From a virus, in IMG/VR virus record IMGVR_UViG_3300035703_000045, positions 1 to 64,000 of that record: a stretch of 64,000 nt of DNA; one strand, 5' to 3'. The translations under genes and the position numbers were made by a program. The notes under the pieces are model-generated. The model did no database searches, was not told where the DNA came from, and saw only the letters and a program-made list of their open reading frames with translations. The number at the start of each line of letters is the position of its first letter. Positions within the stretch are counted from its first letter, which is position 1. Positions 39,389 through 48,167 of the stretch are shown piece after piece.

Positions 39389-39527
39389 GCTTTTGATGCT
39401 TACCTTTACGGATGTCTTTGACTTCCTTAATTATCTCTTTTTCAAGTAGATCGTCGTATTCATCATCAAAGTCATCCCCGTATTGGTTAGCCATTTTACG
39501 GAGATCTTCTTTTTTAAGGTTTCTCAT
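39363..39527 (-). CDS. Small charged protein
   Basis: 54 residues, alternating basic and acidic (DDFDDEYDDLLEKEIIKEV). Its start overlaps the stop of the upstream gene (ATGA), suggesting coupling. Confidence 0.5.
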   Translation of the reverse strand: MRNLKKEDLRKMANQYGDDFDDEYDDLLEKEIIKEVKDIRKGKHQKHGFKKEIY

Positions 39528-40816
39528 AGTTCAACGATTGGGTATCCTGCCATTGGGGTTTTGTCCAAGATCCGGTCATGGGTCTCAAGCGGATTATTGA
39601 TGTTGCGTGAGATGATGACGTTACGTCGTTGGTGGTCTTCTAACGGAGAAATGCGACCGTCTGGCAATTGGACTCCCAGACGTTGTCCAACATCTAGACG
39701 TGTGTTTATAGAAGGGGTTAGTCTGTAGCGATTTAGTCGCTTCTCGTTGTATTTGTCAAGTTCTTCTTGTTCTGCTTTTCGTGCCGCTAGACGTGCAAGG
39801 TTGGCTTGCTTTTCTTCTGGTGTGTCTTCTTTCATCACGGGTGGTGCTTCCTCTACTCTAGGTGGTGTATCAAAGTATGGCATAGGTGCCTTACTAACTT
39901 TAGGTGCTGGCTTTGGAGCAAGTTCTCTCTCTAATTGCAATCTTATTGCTTCTTTGTAGGATTCGGGTGTATGTATTGAAGGATCATACACGATACCCGG
40001 TACATGTTTGACATCAACAGACTTCGGAGTTTTTGGAGTACTTTGAACCGTACGTTCGGCACTTCGTTTTTCAAATTCCTTTTCTGCTTTAACTGTTTTT
40101 TCGCTAGGCGGGATTGCTTCTCCAGCCGACCGAGCCGCACGTTCTCTATCCATAGTAGGGGTGACATTAAGGGACTCGTTATCAATTGTAGGTCGTGTCT
40201 TTTTGTTTTTGAGGCGGTCAGCCAAGGAATCACTAACCAAGGAATCAGTAATAGAAGTCATAGGGGTACGCCCATGAACCATCATTTTACTCATTAGATC
40301 ATGGAGAGTACTGGCTTCGTCAAAGAGACGGGCTTCTTCACCAGTAAATATGCGTTGACCCTCTGCTGAACGATCAGCCTCTTGTGCAAGAAAACGTGTT
40401 GCCTCGTTGGTAGTCTTTCCTTCTGATGTTATCCGCATGGTTTGCCCAACAGGAAATCCGAAATACTGAGAAGTATTACGAATGTGTTTAAGGGCATCTC
40501 CAACAGTTCTAAATCCTGTTAAACCAAACTCTGCTAAAGCATCAGCGACATGTGGTTGTATAGGTGTTGTGCTGGTTGTGGGATGAATAGTTGTCATGTC
40601 TCCCATTGCCCACCGCTGGGATAATGTTGGTGCAGGATCGGGAAGTTTGATACTGGCACCAATGTCTCCGGCGAGGTTTGTGAAGGCTTTAGTTTGATTT
40701 CCAAGAAGGACATTTCTTGCCTTCTCTTGCTTCCAGTTGTGCTGTTCGTCAGGGTGCCACGAATCAAACCCTTCAGGGAACGGTTCTCCGTAGGCTGATA
40801 TTGGATCAATAGACAT
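39524..40816 (-). CDS. Large charged protein, perhaps virion-associated
   Basis: 430 residues, hydrophilic, with long disordered K/E/P-rich stretches (about 220-350) and no recognised domain. PISAYGE near the N-terminus echoes the PISAYGG of the 53-aa protein two genes downstream. The size, disorder and surrounding small basic genes suit an internal virion or scaffold protein, but nothing decides this. Confidence 0.5.
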   Translation of the reverse strand: MSIDPISAYGEPFPEGFDSWHPDEQHNWKQEKARNVLLGNQTKAFTNLAGDIGASIKLPDPAPTLSQRWAMGDMTTIHPTTSTTPIQPHVADALAEFGLTGFRTVGDALKHIRNTSQYFGFPVGQTMRITSEGKTTNEATRFLAQEADRSAEGQRIFTGEEARLFDEASTLHDLMSKMMVHGRTPMTSITDSLVSDSLADRLKNKKTRPTIDNESLNVTPTMDRERAARSAGEAIPPSEKTVKAEKEFEKRSAERTVQSTPKTPKSVDVKHVPGIVYDPSIHTPESYKEAIRLQLERELAPKPAPKVSKAPMPYFDTPPRVEEAPPVMKEDTPEEKQANLARLAARKAEQEELDKYNEKRLNRYRLTPSINTRLDVGQRLGVQLPDGRISPLEDHQRRNVIISRNINNPLETHDRILDKTPMAGYPIVEL

Positions 40817-40873
40817 ATATCAAACACTTCCCATAGTAAGCATACGTCAATGATACCATCTACTCGTTAGTAT

Positions 40874-41155
40874 TTACCGAGGTACTGGCTTGAAGGATAT
40901 GGCAGAAATGGTATCTCCATTCTCTCCTTCAATATCATCAAATCCGATTACAAAGCAAAGGTCAACACCACGGGGGGCGACGAAACCACGGGCAATAGCA
41001 CAAGCCTTAACGGCTTGGTTAACGGCACTTGCTCCGATGGCTCGCATCTTTGGTGACTGACCGGCGATAACCGAACGGGCGACAATAGACCCTACTGACT
41101 GAGGGTTGCTACTTCCCGATACCTTGACGACATCGTCTACTGAATCTTGTGACAT
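40874..41155 (-). CDS. SpoVS-family protein
   Basis: 93 residues. VVKVSGSSNPQSV, IGASAVNQAVKACAIARGFVAP, and a closing beta strand line up with Stage V sporulation protein S along its length. The start is ATG 41155, where GGAG lies 6 nt upstream; an ATG four codons earlier has no ribosome site. SpoVS is a small Alba-like nucleic-acid-binding protein; a phage could use it to affect host development or nucleoid structure. Confidence 0.85.
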   Translation of the reverse strand: MSQDSVDDVVKVSGSSNPQSVGSIVARSVIAGQSPKMRAIGASAVNQAVKACAIARGFVAPRGVDLCFVIGFDDIEGENGDTISAISFKPVPR

Positions 41156-41197
41156 AGTGTACTCCATAAGTTAAAGGTTGTTTCCAACCCTTAAATT

Positions 41198-41563
41198 TTA
41201 AGAGTACCCACCCTCAGATAACAGGGTGACAAAGTCATCTAAGCGCATAACAACGTAAGTATCACCCAATGCTTTTTCACCTTTACCAGCACGTTTAACA
41301 ACTAAAGCAGGTAAAGACTTACCGAGACGGGCGGCTTGTTCAACTGTGGCATCCAGCCACCCGCTGAGATCAAACTTTCTTTGGTTCTTGCATTGGATTG
41401 CTAGGTGGCGTTCTGCACAGAAGTTGAGAATACCGTTGATATCCCCAGTGTCACCGCTCCCCTTTAAGGTGGTTCTTGATGCCTTTACGAAACCCTTACT
41501 GTGTAAGTAGTTAACAATAAGTGTCTCAAAGGCGGTACCCTTTTGTTTTGCTCTGTTTGCCAT
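41198..41563 (-). CDS. Holliday-junction-resolvase-like endonuclease (PD-(D/E)xK, Hjc type)
   Basis: 121 residues. E in KGTAFETLIVNYL, D in SGDTGDINGIL, and Q-x-K in LAIQCKNQRKFDL form the PD-(D/E)xK core. The S-G-D motif and short length match archaeal-type Hjc and phage relatives. It would resolve recombination intermediates generated by RecA and replication. Overlap and spacing place it in the recombination block. Confidence 0.75.
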   Translation of the reverse strand: MANRAKQKGTAFETLIVNYLHSKGFVKASRTTLKGSGDTGDINGILNFCAERHLAIQCKNQRKFDLSGWLDATVEQAARLGKSLPALVVKRAGKGEKALGDTYVVMRLDDFVTLLSEGGYS

Positions 41564-41564
41564 A

Positions 41565-41786
41565 TCAAACCTCTTTACTTACGATGATACTAATGCCAGT
41601 ATCAGTAAGTATGGGGTGCATATTAGATGTGAATAATTCACATGAAAGGATACACTCCTGTAAGGGGGTGTCATCCCGTATACCTAATTCTTCAAGTCGG
41701 TGCAACCACAGACGAACGTCATTAACCGTCTTACCGTTTTCAAGGGAGACCCAGATACTAGCGGTGTTAAGAATTGTCATGTTCAA
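41565..41786 (-). CDS. Small hypothetical protein
   Basis: 73 residues from TTG 41786 (AAGG 6 nt upstream), or 71 from ATG 41780. MTILNTASIWVSLENGKTVNDVRLWLHRLEEL is followed by a beta C-terminus. No family recognised. Confidence 0.5.
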   Translation of the reverse strand: MNMTILNTASIWVSLENGKTVNDVRLWLHRLEELGIRDDTPLQECILSCELFTSNMHPILTDTGISIIVSKEV

Positions 41787-41931
41787 TAACAGCCTTTGTT
41801 AGGGAGTCTATTGACTCTTTAATACCAATAAGAACATTCTTTATATCACGAAGGATATCGTTCTGTGTGAAGGCGGCGTTTTGCATGGAACGCTGTCGTA
41901 GATCTTCGTTGAGTTCACGAATGCTCGTCAT
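41767..41931 (-). CDS. Small helical protein
   Basis: 54 residues from ATG 41931, with AAAGGA 5 nt upstream. Two helices (ELNEDLRQRSMQNAAF, ILRDIKNVLIGIKESIDSL). Unknown function. Confidence 0.5.
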   Translation of the reverse strand: MTSIRELNEDLRQRSMQNAAFTQNDILRDIKNVLIGIKESIDSLTKAVIEHDNS

Positions 41932-41932
41932 G

Positions 41933-42109
41933 TTATTCCTTTGTCTGTTGCTCAAACAATGCTGAACGCAAGCGAATGCGGTCTATCAGGGTATCCACAC
42001 GGTTCGGGGCTGGTGGATTCAATGCCTCCAGAATTGCTTGGCTTACGGCGGTGTCCCATTTGTATTGAATGCTCTCAAAGACTCGCCAGTCATTTAAGTT
42101 GTTAAGCAC
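41933..42109 (-). CDS. Small helical protein
   Basis: 58 residues with GTG start at 42107-42109, GGAG 6 nt upstream within the end of the preceding gene. WRVFESIQYKWDTAVSQAILEAL and RVDTLIDRIRLRSALFEQQ form two amphipathic helices. Unknown function. Confidence 0.5.
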   Translation of the reverse strand: MLNNLNDWRVFESIQYKWDTAVSQAILEALNPPAPNRVDTLIDRIRLRSALFEQQTKE

Positions 42110-42610
42110 TTATGCTCCAAATCGTTGGGTACGTTGTTCTTTACTATGTAGACCGATACGACGGCTGAGTTCACGAGACAGCAACTGCGAACTACGCTCG
42201 CACGATTCAAACATTGCCTCTACGAGTTTTCTATAGGCACGGGCAACTCGGTAACGCTCCTGCTGGTCAACGACCTCAGGGGTCACATCCCTCTTTGCTT
42301 TAGCGATAGTTACACGATCACCTTTGGAATCAGCACCCCATTGTTTGATTAGGGTTTGGGCTTCTGTAACACGGCACAGGTTTGATTCCCGATCCTCGTC
42401 AATCTCAGCCTTGACCAGTTGCGCTTTCATGTAGGAAACCCATGACATGAACTGAGTGTACAAGTCCATCAAGCCACTGTCGCTAAGGTCGTCTAGATGA
42501 TCAGGGATATCCGGTGGGTAGTCATCTGGGCGTACGGGAAGGGCAAACGACTTGTTAAACTTCGCAATAGCAGGATCTTCCGAACCATCTCGGGGAATGA
42601 CACGACTCAT
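42110..42610 (-). CDS. Hypothetical replication-block protein
   Basis: 166 residues from ATG 42610. The middle forms a long helical region (LMDLYTQFMSWVSYMKAQLVKAEIDEDRE), with basic C-terminus (SRELSRRIGLHSKEQRTQR). The family is known from actinophages next to Cas4-like nucleases, with no known function; it may be a DNA-binding cofactor. Confidence 0.55.
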   Translation of the reverse strand: MSRVIPRDGSEDPAIAKFNKSFALPVRPDDYPPDIPDHLDDLSDSGLMDLYTQFMSWVSYMKAQLVKAEIDEDRESNLCRVTEAQTLIKQWGADSKGDRVTIAKAKRDVTPEVVDQQERYRVARAYRKLVEAMFESCERSSQLLSRELSRRIGLHSKEQRTQRFGA

Positions 42611-43482
42611 GCCCAGCACACTTTCTTGTAAGGACAGTACTTACAACCATTTGCTGTGGACGTGGTAGCCCATTGAGGGCGATCAGGAACGATATCCATA
42701 TCAAGGTGCTCTATTACCGACTTGCAACCATCAAGTACCGGCTGAATCAGTTCTTGTTGAAACTCAACGGTGAACTCTTTGACCTCTTGGGTTGGCTTCC
42801 ACTCATACACAAACACGATTGTGTGGATACCTGTGCACAACATGTACAAACTACCCTGACGGATGTGGGAGGCAAAGGGCTTCTTTATGTTTTTGAACAA
42901 GTCCTCAAACTTGACCTCACCTGATGTGTAGGCATTGAACAGTGTTGGATTCTCCCAACGAAGGGAACCCAAACCAACGCTCTTTATTTCAAGTAGGGCT
43001 TTTCCTTGAGCGTCTTGTATCTCCCCATCGGCGTGTCCAATGATCCGATATTCATCGCTGTGTATAGGGACTTCACGATATACAACGTCAAGATAACCGC
43101 ACCCGTGGCAACTATCAGGAGACACTGCATACCAACGATCACCGCATCCCATACATTCCCACGAACCTGCGAGGACACCGGCTTCTCGGAGCCACCCTTG
43201 CCACTTTTCGTGAATCGCATGACCCTCCTCAAAGATATTCAGGCGACCAAACGACATTGAGTCTTCAGTACCTTCGTACCCTTTTATTTTATACCAAGAT
43301 GAACGTGGACACCAGTCCTTCTTAGAGATCTCCGAAGGATGAAGATGCTTAGTGTCACGATGTGAGTTACGGTCAGCGGTCTTGTTTGCTAGAACCTGAG
43401 AAACAACAGGGAGTAGCCGACCTTTTGACTTCAAGGAGTCCTTAAAGTTCTGCTTATACCATTCTGTCGTGGGGTTACTCAT
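42607..43482 (-). CDS. Cas4-like/RecB-family exonuclease
   Basis: 291 residues. IIGHADGEIQDAQGKALLEIKSVGLG is the PD-(D/E)xK core (D, E-x-K), preceded by a CxxC zinc-finger insertion (CMGCGDRW...CHGCGYLD). A C-terminal CKYCPYKKVCW supplies iron-sulphur-type Cys. This is the Cas4/AddB-type arrangement of a 5'-3' or ssDNA exonuclease for recombination or host-DNA degradation. It overlaps its neighbours by 4 bp each. Confidence 0.75.
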   Translation of the reverse strand: MSNPTTEWYKQNFKDSLKSKGRLLPVVSQVLANKTADRNSHRDTKHLHPSEISKKDWCPRSSWYKIKGYEGTEDSMSFGRLNIFEEGHAIHEKWQGWLREAGVLAGSWECMGCGDRWYAVSPDSCHGCGYLDVVYREVPIHSDEYRIIGHADGEIQDAQGKALLEIKSVGLGSLRWENPTLFNAYTSGEVKFEDLFKNIKKPFASHIRQGSLYMLCTGIHTIVFVYEWKPTQEVKEFTVEFQQELIQPVLDGCKSVIEHLDMDIVPDRPQWATTSTANGCKYCPYKKVCWA

Positions 43483-43862
43483 TCAAACTTCCATAACTGA
43501 TCAGGGCAGAAATTGAGAACTGCGGAGGCAGTCAATGCGATAAGCATCTTCTGAGTGTAGTAGTCAGTTGCAGACTGGTCTAGTGCGGTGGCAACATCCC
43601 ACGCCTGAGCACCGTTACGAAGTGAGTCGCACACAAGGTAGCCGGTCTCAAGGAGGTCACGGTCACTCACACCTGTGTTACCAACCTCATTCTGAATGTC
43701 GTAGAGGAACTCGTCCTCAGCAGTCCATGAGGCAATTGGTGCGTCGGTGGTCTTGACAACCTTGGTAGTTGTGTCAGGAGCCTCTGTTGCGGTGATGTAC
43801 ACAGTCTCGGTACCACCACACGCTGTTAACAGCAGTGCTCCAATTAGTAGTGTCTTCTTCAT
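43479..43862 (-). CDS. DUF732-like lipoprotein
   Basis: 127 residues. The signal ends in lipobox LLTAC (C15). A T-rich spacer precedes a helical domain with Cys in CDSLRNGAQAWDV and NFCPDQ, matching the DUF732 pattern of mycobacterial exported proteins. A membrane-tethered protein inside a replication cluster is odd; it may serve superinfection exclusion. Confidence 0.7.
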   Translation of the reverse strand: MKKTLLIGALLLTACGGTETVYITATEAPDTTTKVVKTTDAPIASWTAEDEFLYDIQNEVGNTGVSDRDLLETGYLVCDSLRNGAQAWDVATALDQSATDYYTQKMLIALTASAVLNFCPDQLWKFE

Positions 43863-44200
43863 GGTTCCCCAATCATTAGTTGAAAGTCTTCTTCGGTTAG
43901 TACTACATAGTGATGACCTGCAAGATCAAACTGTAGTACGGGTATCCGATCTTGAAGAATCGCACGTTCGTTCAATTCTTTTAAATCGTTGTACTTGAGC
44001 GTATAGGACTTTGTGTTGGTCGTCAACTTGTTTTCAATTAAGAAGTCATGAGACCGTACATCATTTTTACGCAACCAACCAGAACCCGATCCAGCGTTAC
44101 GGCTTCCCTTGTAAATCTTTGCTGACCGTTCCTCCTGCTTTCGGGAGGCTTTCATGATTGAACGGTGCTTGTCCTTTGGGTCTTCCCGACCAAAGATCAT
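43859..44200 (-). CDS. PD-(D/E)xK-like nuclease, Hjc/RusA-type
   Basis: 113 residues. SRKQEERSAKIYKGSRNAGSGSG, DVRSHDFLIENKLT (E-x-K), and a C-terminal VVLTEEDF match small phage Holliday-junction-resolvase-like nucleases. If right, there are two such enzymes in this block. It overlaps RecA by 4 bp, so the two are coupled. Confidence 0.6.
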   Translation of the reverse strand: MIFGREDPKDKHRSIMKASRKQEERSAKIYKGSRNAGSGSGWLRKNDVRSHDFLIENKLTTNTKSYTLKYNDLKELNERAILQDRIPVLQFDLAGHHYVVLTEEDFQLMIGEP

Positions 44201-45213
44201 AGGAAATGCTCCGTTGCCTTCTGCTTCAGTTCATTTTGAAGATCAAGGTCTTCACGAACGGCTAGGAGAAGTGCCTCTTTACCCTGCCACTTCTGACCGT
44301 TGTAGTTGTAGTACGCACCAGTTCGGTTGACAACCTCAATCGCAATGCAGATGTTGACAATGTCCTTGATGGTATCAAACTCTCCCATATGGAAACCACC
44401 ACTATCGGCAAAGTAGAAGTCCACTTGGGCGACCTGCTGGGGGCGGTAGGTCTTGTTCTTCATGGTACGAGCACGAATTGTCTGACCCACCGGCTCGTCC
44501 TTTTCCTTAATCCACTCGTCACGCTTGACTTCAACACGGGCAAAGTAGTGAAAGTTTTTAGCACGACCACCGGGTGTTGTACGGTTGTCTCCATACATCA
44601 CACCGATCTTCTCACGCCATTGGTTAATGATGAGACCAGTACATCCACGGTCGTCATCAATCATGGAACGCTTCTGTGAACTAGAAGACTTGCGGAGAAA
44701 CTTACCAGTCAGACGTGCGCCAAGACCAACGGTGAACTCTTCCATCATCTTCTCTGCCTCATCGTTAGGGACAAGGGCAGGTAGGGAGTCAATGACGATG
44801 CAGTCAACAGCACGGTTCTCAAGAGCACGGAGAATCAGGTCATATGCCTGCTCCATGATATTGGTTTCAATAACCCATAGGCGGTCAAGGTCAACACCAA
44901 TTGACTGTGCATACTCTGGAACGAACTCTTCTGCGGCGATCCACATGGCAGTCCAGTCAGGATCAATAGCCTGATTGGACGCAATTGTTTTGTAGGCAAG
45001 GGCGGTCTTACCTGATGACTCATCACCGATGATCTCTGACCATTGGTTCATGGGCCACCCACCACCTAGCATAAGGTCGTAAGCCAATATACCGGTGGTA
45101 ATACGGGGCAGTTCTTTCTTTACAAAGGAACCTTGAACAATTGTGTTGTTCCCGTACTTCTTGTTGATAGATGCGACAATAGATTGCCACGTTTCGTGTT
45201 GATCAGTTTTCAA
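44197..45213 (-). CDS. recA: RecA/UvsX-family recombinase
   Basis: 338 residues. Walker A GDESSGKT (63-70), Walker B DCIVIDSLPAL (about 137), RGCTGLIINQWREKIGVMYGDNRTTPGGRAK (L1/L2 region). It lacks the long acidic C-tail of bacterial RecA and resembles phage recombinases. It drives strand exchange in recombination-dependent replication with SSB, polymerase and Cas4-like nuclease nearby. The stop of the gene overlaps the nuclease gene. Confidence 0.9.
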   Translation of the reverse strand: MKTDQHETWQSIVASINKKYGNNTIVQGSFVKKELPRITTGILAYDLMLGGGWPMNQWSEIIGDESSGKTALAYKTIASNQAIDPDWTAMWIAAEEFVPEYAQSIGVDLDRLWVIETNIMEQAYDLILRALENRAVDCIVIDSLPALVPNDEAEKMMEEFTVGLGARLTGKFLRKSSSSQKRSMIDDDRGCTGLIINQWREKIGVMYGDNRTTPGGRAKNFHYFARVEVKRDEWIKEKDEPVGQTIRARTMKNKTYRPQQVAQVDFYFADSGGFHMGEFDTIKDIVNICIAIEVVNRTGAYYNYNGQKWQGKEALLLAVREDLDLQNELKQKATEHFL

Positions 45214-45225
45214 TTTGGCTCCTAG

Positions 45226-45636
45226 TTATGCCCAGTTTGTTTCTATACCTTGGTCGTATATGCCATTCCAACCGCACTCAAAGCATCGTGGGGCTGGGGC
45301 TTTTCCGTTGATGGTGGTGTTACCGCCTTTAGCGACACGGTGGAACACATTTGAACTACCGCATTCGGGGCATCGCAGATCGCCTTGCTTACGCATAGCC
45401 TCGCCACCTTTCCACATGCGGATAGCACTGCCCATATCAATCTGGGCATCAGCAGGCTGGGACTCATCAAGGAGGCGTTGGTTACCAACAGTCTGTGAAT
45501 GTTGCTGATACACAGGCTGTTGCTGTTGCGGTGGGAACCGCAAGGGAGGAGAGGTCGGGGGAATTGATGAAGGTTGTGATCTCTGTACAGGTTGGTTACC
45601 AGAGATGCGCCGTGACCACCAATCAGCGTTACTCAT
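45226..45636 (-). CDS. Zinc-ribbon protein, Q/P-rich N-terminus
   Basis: 136 residues. A disordered Q/P/S-rich N-terminus (about 10-65) precedes a ribbon with LRCPECGSSNVFHRV and APRCFECGWNG. It could bridge replication proteins to DNA or RNA polymerase. Starts within the end of the 148-aa gene. Confidence 0.6.
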   Translation of the reverse strand: MSNADWWSRRISGNQPVQRSQPSSIPPTSPPLRFPPQQQQPVYQQHSQTVGNQRLLDESQPADAQIDMGSAIRMWKGGEAMRKQGDLRCPECGSSNVFHRVAKGGNTTINGKAPAPRCFECGWNGIYDQGIETNWA

Positions 45637-46075
45637 CTTCTATATCCTCGTCATCCTCATCGTATTCGTCTGCTGGAACGATTGTTAAGAACAAACCCAT
45701 GAAGTCCATGAAGTTCGTCTTTAGGTTATCAGGGTTGTGTGCCTCAGGGTTGATTAACACAATCTCACTGTCTATTAAATGAGACAGAAGACCAACACCA
45801 AATGAAACGATGATGTTGTTTATATTTTCTTTCTCTTCTGCTTCCCATTCATTGGTGTCCTCCAACATGTCTAACATCCAGTTGGAGCAGGCTTTTATGG
45901 ATTCAAGGGCACCTATTCCAGAGAGGGTGATCCATCGTTGTATAATGTCAAGTAATTCGCTCTCTTGAACCTCTGGTGAGGGTATGGAAAATCCAGCAGA
46001 GTGCGCTAACTGTTGACCTTCTAATACTGATAAGGTCAAATAGAAGTTGCGTTGCTCTACTGGGCTGTACCCCAT
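45629..46075 (-). CDS. Acidic hypothetical protein
   Basis: 148 residues, helical, strongly acidic C-terminus (ADEYDEDDEDIEDE). No motif recognised. It overlaps DNA polymerase by 1 bp, suggesting a replication-related role. Confidence 0.5.
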   Translation of the reverse strand: MGYSPVEQRNFYLTLSVLEGQQLAHSAGFSIPSPEVQESELLDIIQRWITLSGIGALESIKACSNWMLDMLEDTNEWEAEEKENINNIIVSFGVGLLSHLIDSEIVLINPEAHNPDNLKTNFMDFMGLFLTIVPADEYDEDDEDIEDE

Positions 46076-48165
46076 TACTTGCCTTTAGCCTCTGACCAAC
46101 TAGATGCAGAGTGGCAAGAAACCTTGAGGGGGATACCTTGATGGATTTCTCCATCTCCCATCGCTGTAATTAGTAATGGCATGTAGGTGTCTACCTCGTC
46201 CTCAGGAACTATGACCACCAACTCGTCATGGACTTGCACCAAGAGTTTTGCTGGTGTGTTATAGAAGGTATCATACACCCTAACCATAGCCTTTTTACAT
46301 ATATCAGCCGCTGATCCTTGAACAACAGCGTTTACTGCTTGACGTTCGGCTCGTGCACGAAGTTCATTACTATCGGACCTAAGGTCAGGCAAACGGCGAC
46401 GGCGACCAGAGAGTGTCTCTACATACCCCTTCTTAGCCCCGTCACGGATCACCTGCTGTTTCCACTTGGTGATACCGGAAAACTGCTGGTAGTAACGATC
46501 AATTACAAACTTGGCGTGATCCAAGTCAATGCCTGTGGTGTTGGCTAGTTTGTGGGCACCACCACCGTAGGCGGTCAAGAAGTTGACACCCTTACCAAGT
46601 TGGCGTTCTTCAGAAGTAACTTCCTCAACTGGTTTATTAAGTACCAAAGCCGCCGCACCTGAGTGAATGTCTTCCCCAGTTAGGAAGAACTCGCTCATCT
46701 TTTTATCACCGGAGAACATGCACATAACCCGCAGTTCAATCTGGTCGTAGTCAGCCACCAACATTTTGTACCCAGCAGGGGCGACGAATAAACCACGGAC
46801 ACTGCTGTCACGGGGAATGTTCTGCAAGTTGGGGTTGCTGGATGACAGGCGACCAGTAGCGGTGCGATGAAGATGGAACGAGGGGTGAAGCGATCCTTGA
46901 TACAACTTTGTCAATAGGCTGTCAACGTAGGTTGACTTCATCTTTTTCATTTCTGCCCATTGAATAAGCATGGGTACGACCGGATGCTTGTTCTCCATAG
47001 ATCGGAGAACCTCCTCATCAACGGAGGCGGCTCCTGTACCAGTTATTTTGGTGGGCTTGAGACCGAGACCACCTTCACGCTTTTTGTTAAAGAGCAGTTG
47101 CTGTTTGTGCTTGGTGCTATCGGGGTTGAACCCCGGAGGGGCGTAGTCCATCATGGACAGAAGAAGTTCGTTAAGGTTCTTATCAAGTTCTACACCCAGT
47201 TTCTTCATGGACTTTTGATCCACTGGGATTCCGTTGTCTTCCATCTCCATGAGTACATACAGGACTCGCATGTCCTGACGGAGACAGTCAAGTAGTTCAT
47301 TGTTTGAAGACAACTTGGACCATAGTTTGCGGTAAAGCAACCATGTCCAACGAACGTCTAGGTGCACATACTTAGATGCTTTATTGAATGGCTCAAAGTC
47401 AATAGTGGCACCGATCTTGCCGATCTTGCTGTAGGGGTCGTACCCATTGAAGTTGTGGGCGATTAACCCCTGAAGAGAGTACGACGAGAGGTTCTCGTTC
47501 ACGATGTGTTGCATAATCATCGTGTCCAAGAAAGGTTCATTTGGGAGATCTTGGTTGTAGTACTTCCGTATAGAACGGGTATCAAACTTTACGTTATGCC
47601 CTACTTTTGTGATGTCACTAAAGAACAAGGGCTTAAGAATCTCAAAGACATCAGAGCGATTCAGTTGCACGGGGGGTTCTGAGAATACGGCAGGCTTGAA
47701 GTAGCGAGCCTTAGCCATTGATTCTTTACCGTTAGCAAGTAGTTTGCGGTAGCCGGTAGGGGGAACCGTTGACCCATCACCACGCTCTTCAGGAACAATG
47801 ATGTCGCCGTTCCGATGACCCATGGGGATAGCCCATGACATTCCTTCTGTGGCGATGCCAATCCAGAAGATCTCGTTACGCATTGGGTCAAGAGCAAGAG
47901 TTGACCGCCACCGATCCACGATGATCTCACGGGAACGAGCGATGATGTCGTCATTCTTGGTCTTCAAGGTAGAGACATGTGCTTTGCACTCTTGGTCAAT
48001 CCACGCCATGACATCGGGGTGACGTTCCACAACACCACGGGTCTCAACGTCGTATGCAAAGTGTCCGGTTGATTGGCAGATACGAACTACTTCTTGCAGT
48101 TGTTCTACCGTAGAAACAACATGGGGGGCTGTGAAGCCCCCCACGCTGTCATGACTGTTAGTCAT
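46075..48165 (-). CDS. polA: DNA polymerase, family A, with 3'-5' exonuclease
   Basis: 696 residues from ATG 48165; a TTG two codons upstream is possible. The exonuclease domain has FAYDVETRG (Exo I, D-x-E), KVGHNVKFDTRSI (Exo II) and a Y-x-x-x-D line near SKYVHLDVRWTWLLY (Exo III). Polymerase motifs: A DYDQIELRVMCMFSGD; B RQLGKGVNFLTAYGGG; C LVQVHDELVV. There is no 5'-3' exonuclease domain, and the size suits a replicative phage PolA. A gene for the SSB-like protein lies just upstream. Confidence 0.95.
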   Translation of the reverse strand: MTNSHDSVGGFTAPHVVSTVEQLQEVVRICQSTGHFAYDVETRGVVERHPDVMAWIDQECKAHVSTLKTKNDDIIARSREIIVDRWRSTLALDPMRNEIFWIGIATEGMSWAIPMGHRNGDIIVPEERGDGSTVPPTGYRKLLANGKESMAKARYFKPAVFSEPPVQLNRSDVFEILKPLFFSDITKVGHNVKFDTRSIRKYYNQDLPNEPFLDTMIMQHIVNENLSSYSLQGLIAHNFNGYDPYSKIGKIGATIDFEPFNKASKYVHLDVRWTWLLYRKLWSKLSSNNELLDCLRQDMRVLYVLMEMEDNGIPVDQKSMKKLGVELDKNLNELLLSMMDYAPPGFNPDSTKHKQQLLFNKKREGGLGLKPTKITGTGAASVDEEVLRSMENKHPVVPMLIQWAEMKKMKSTYVDSLLTKLYQGSLHPSFHLHRTATGRLSSSNPNLQNIPRDSSVRGLFVAPAGYKMLVADYDQIELRVMCMFSGDKKMSEFFLTGEDIHSGAAALVLNKPVEEVTSEERQLGKGVNFLTAYGGGAHKLANTTGIDLDHAKFVIDRYYQQFSGITKWKQQVIRDGAKKGYVETLSGRRRRLPDLRSDSNELRARAERQAVNAVVQGSAADICKKAMVRVYDTFYNTPAKLLVQVHDELVVIVPEDEVDTYMPLLITAMGDGEIHQGIPLKVSCHSASSWSEAKGK

Positions 48166-48167
48166 GG

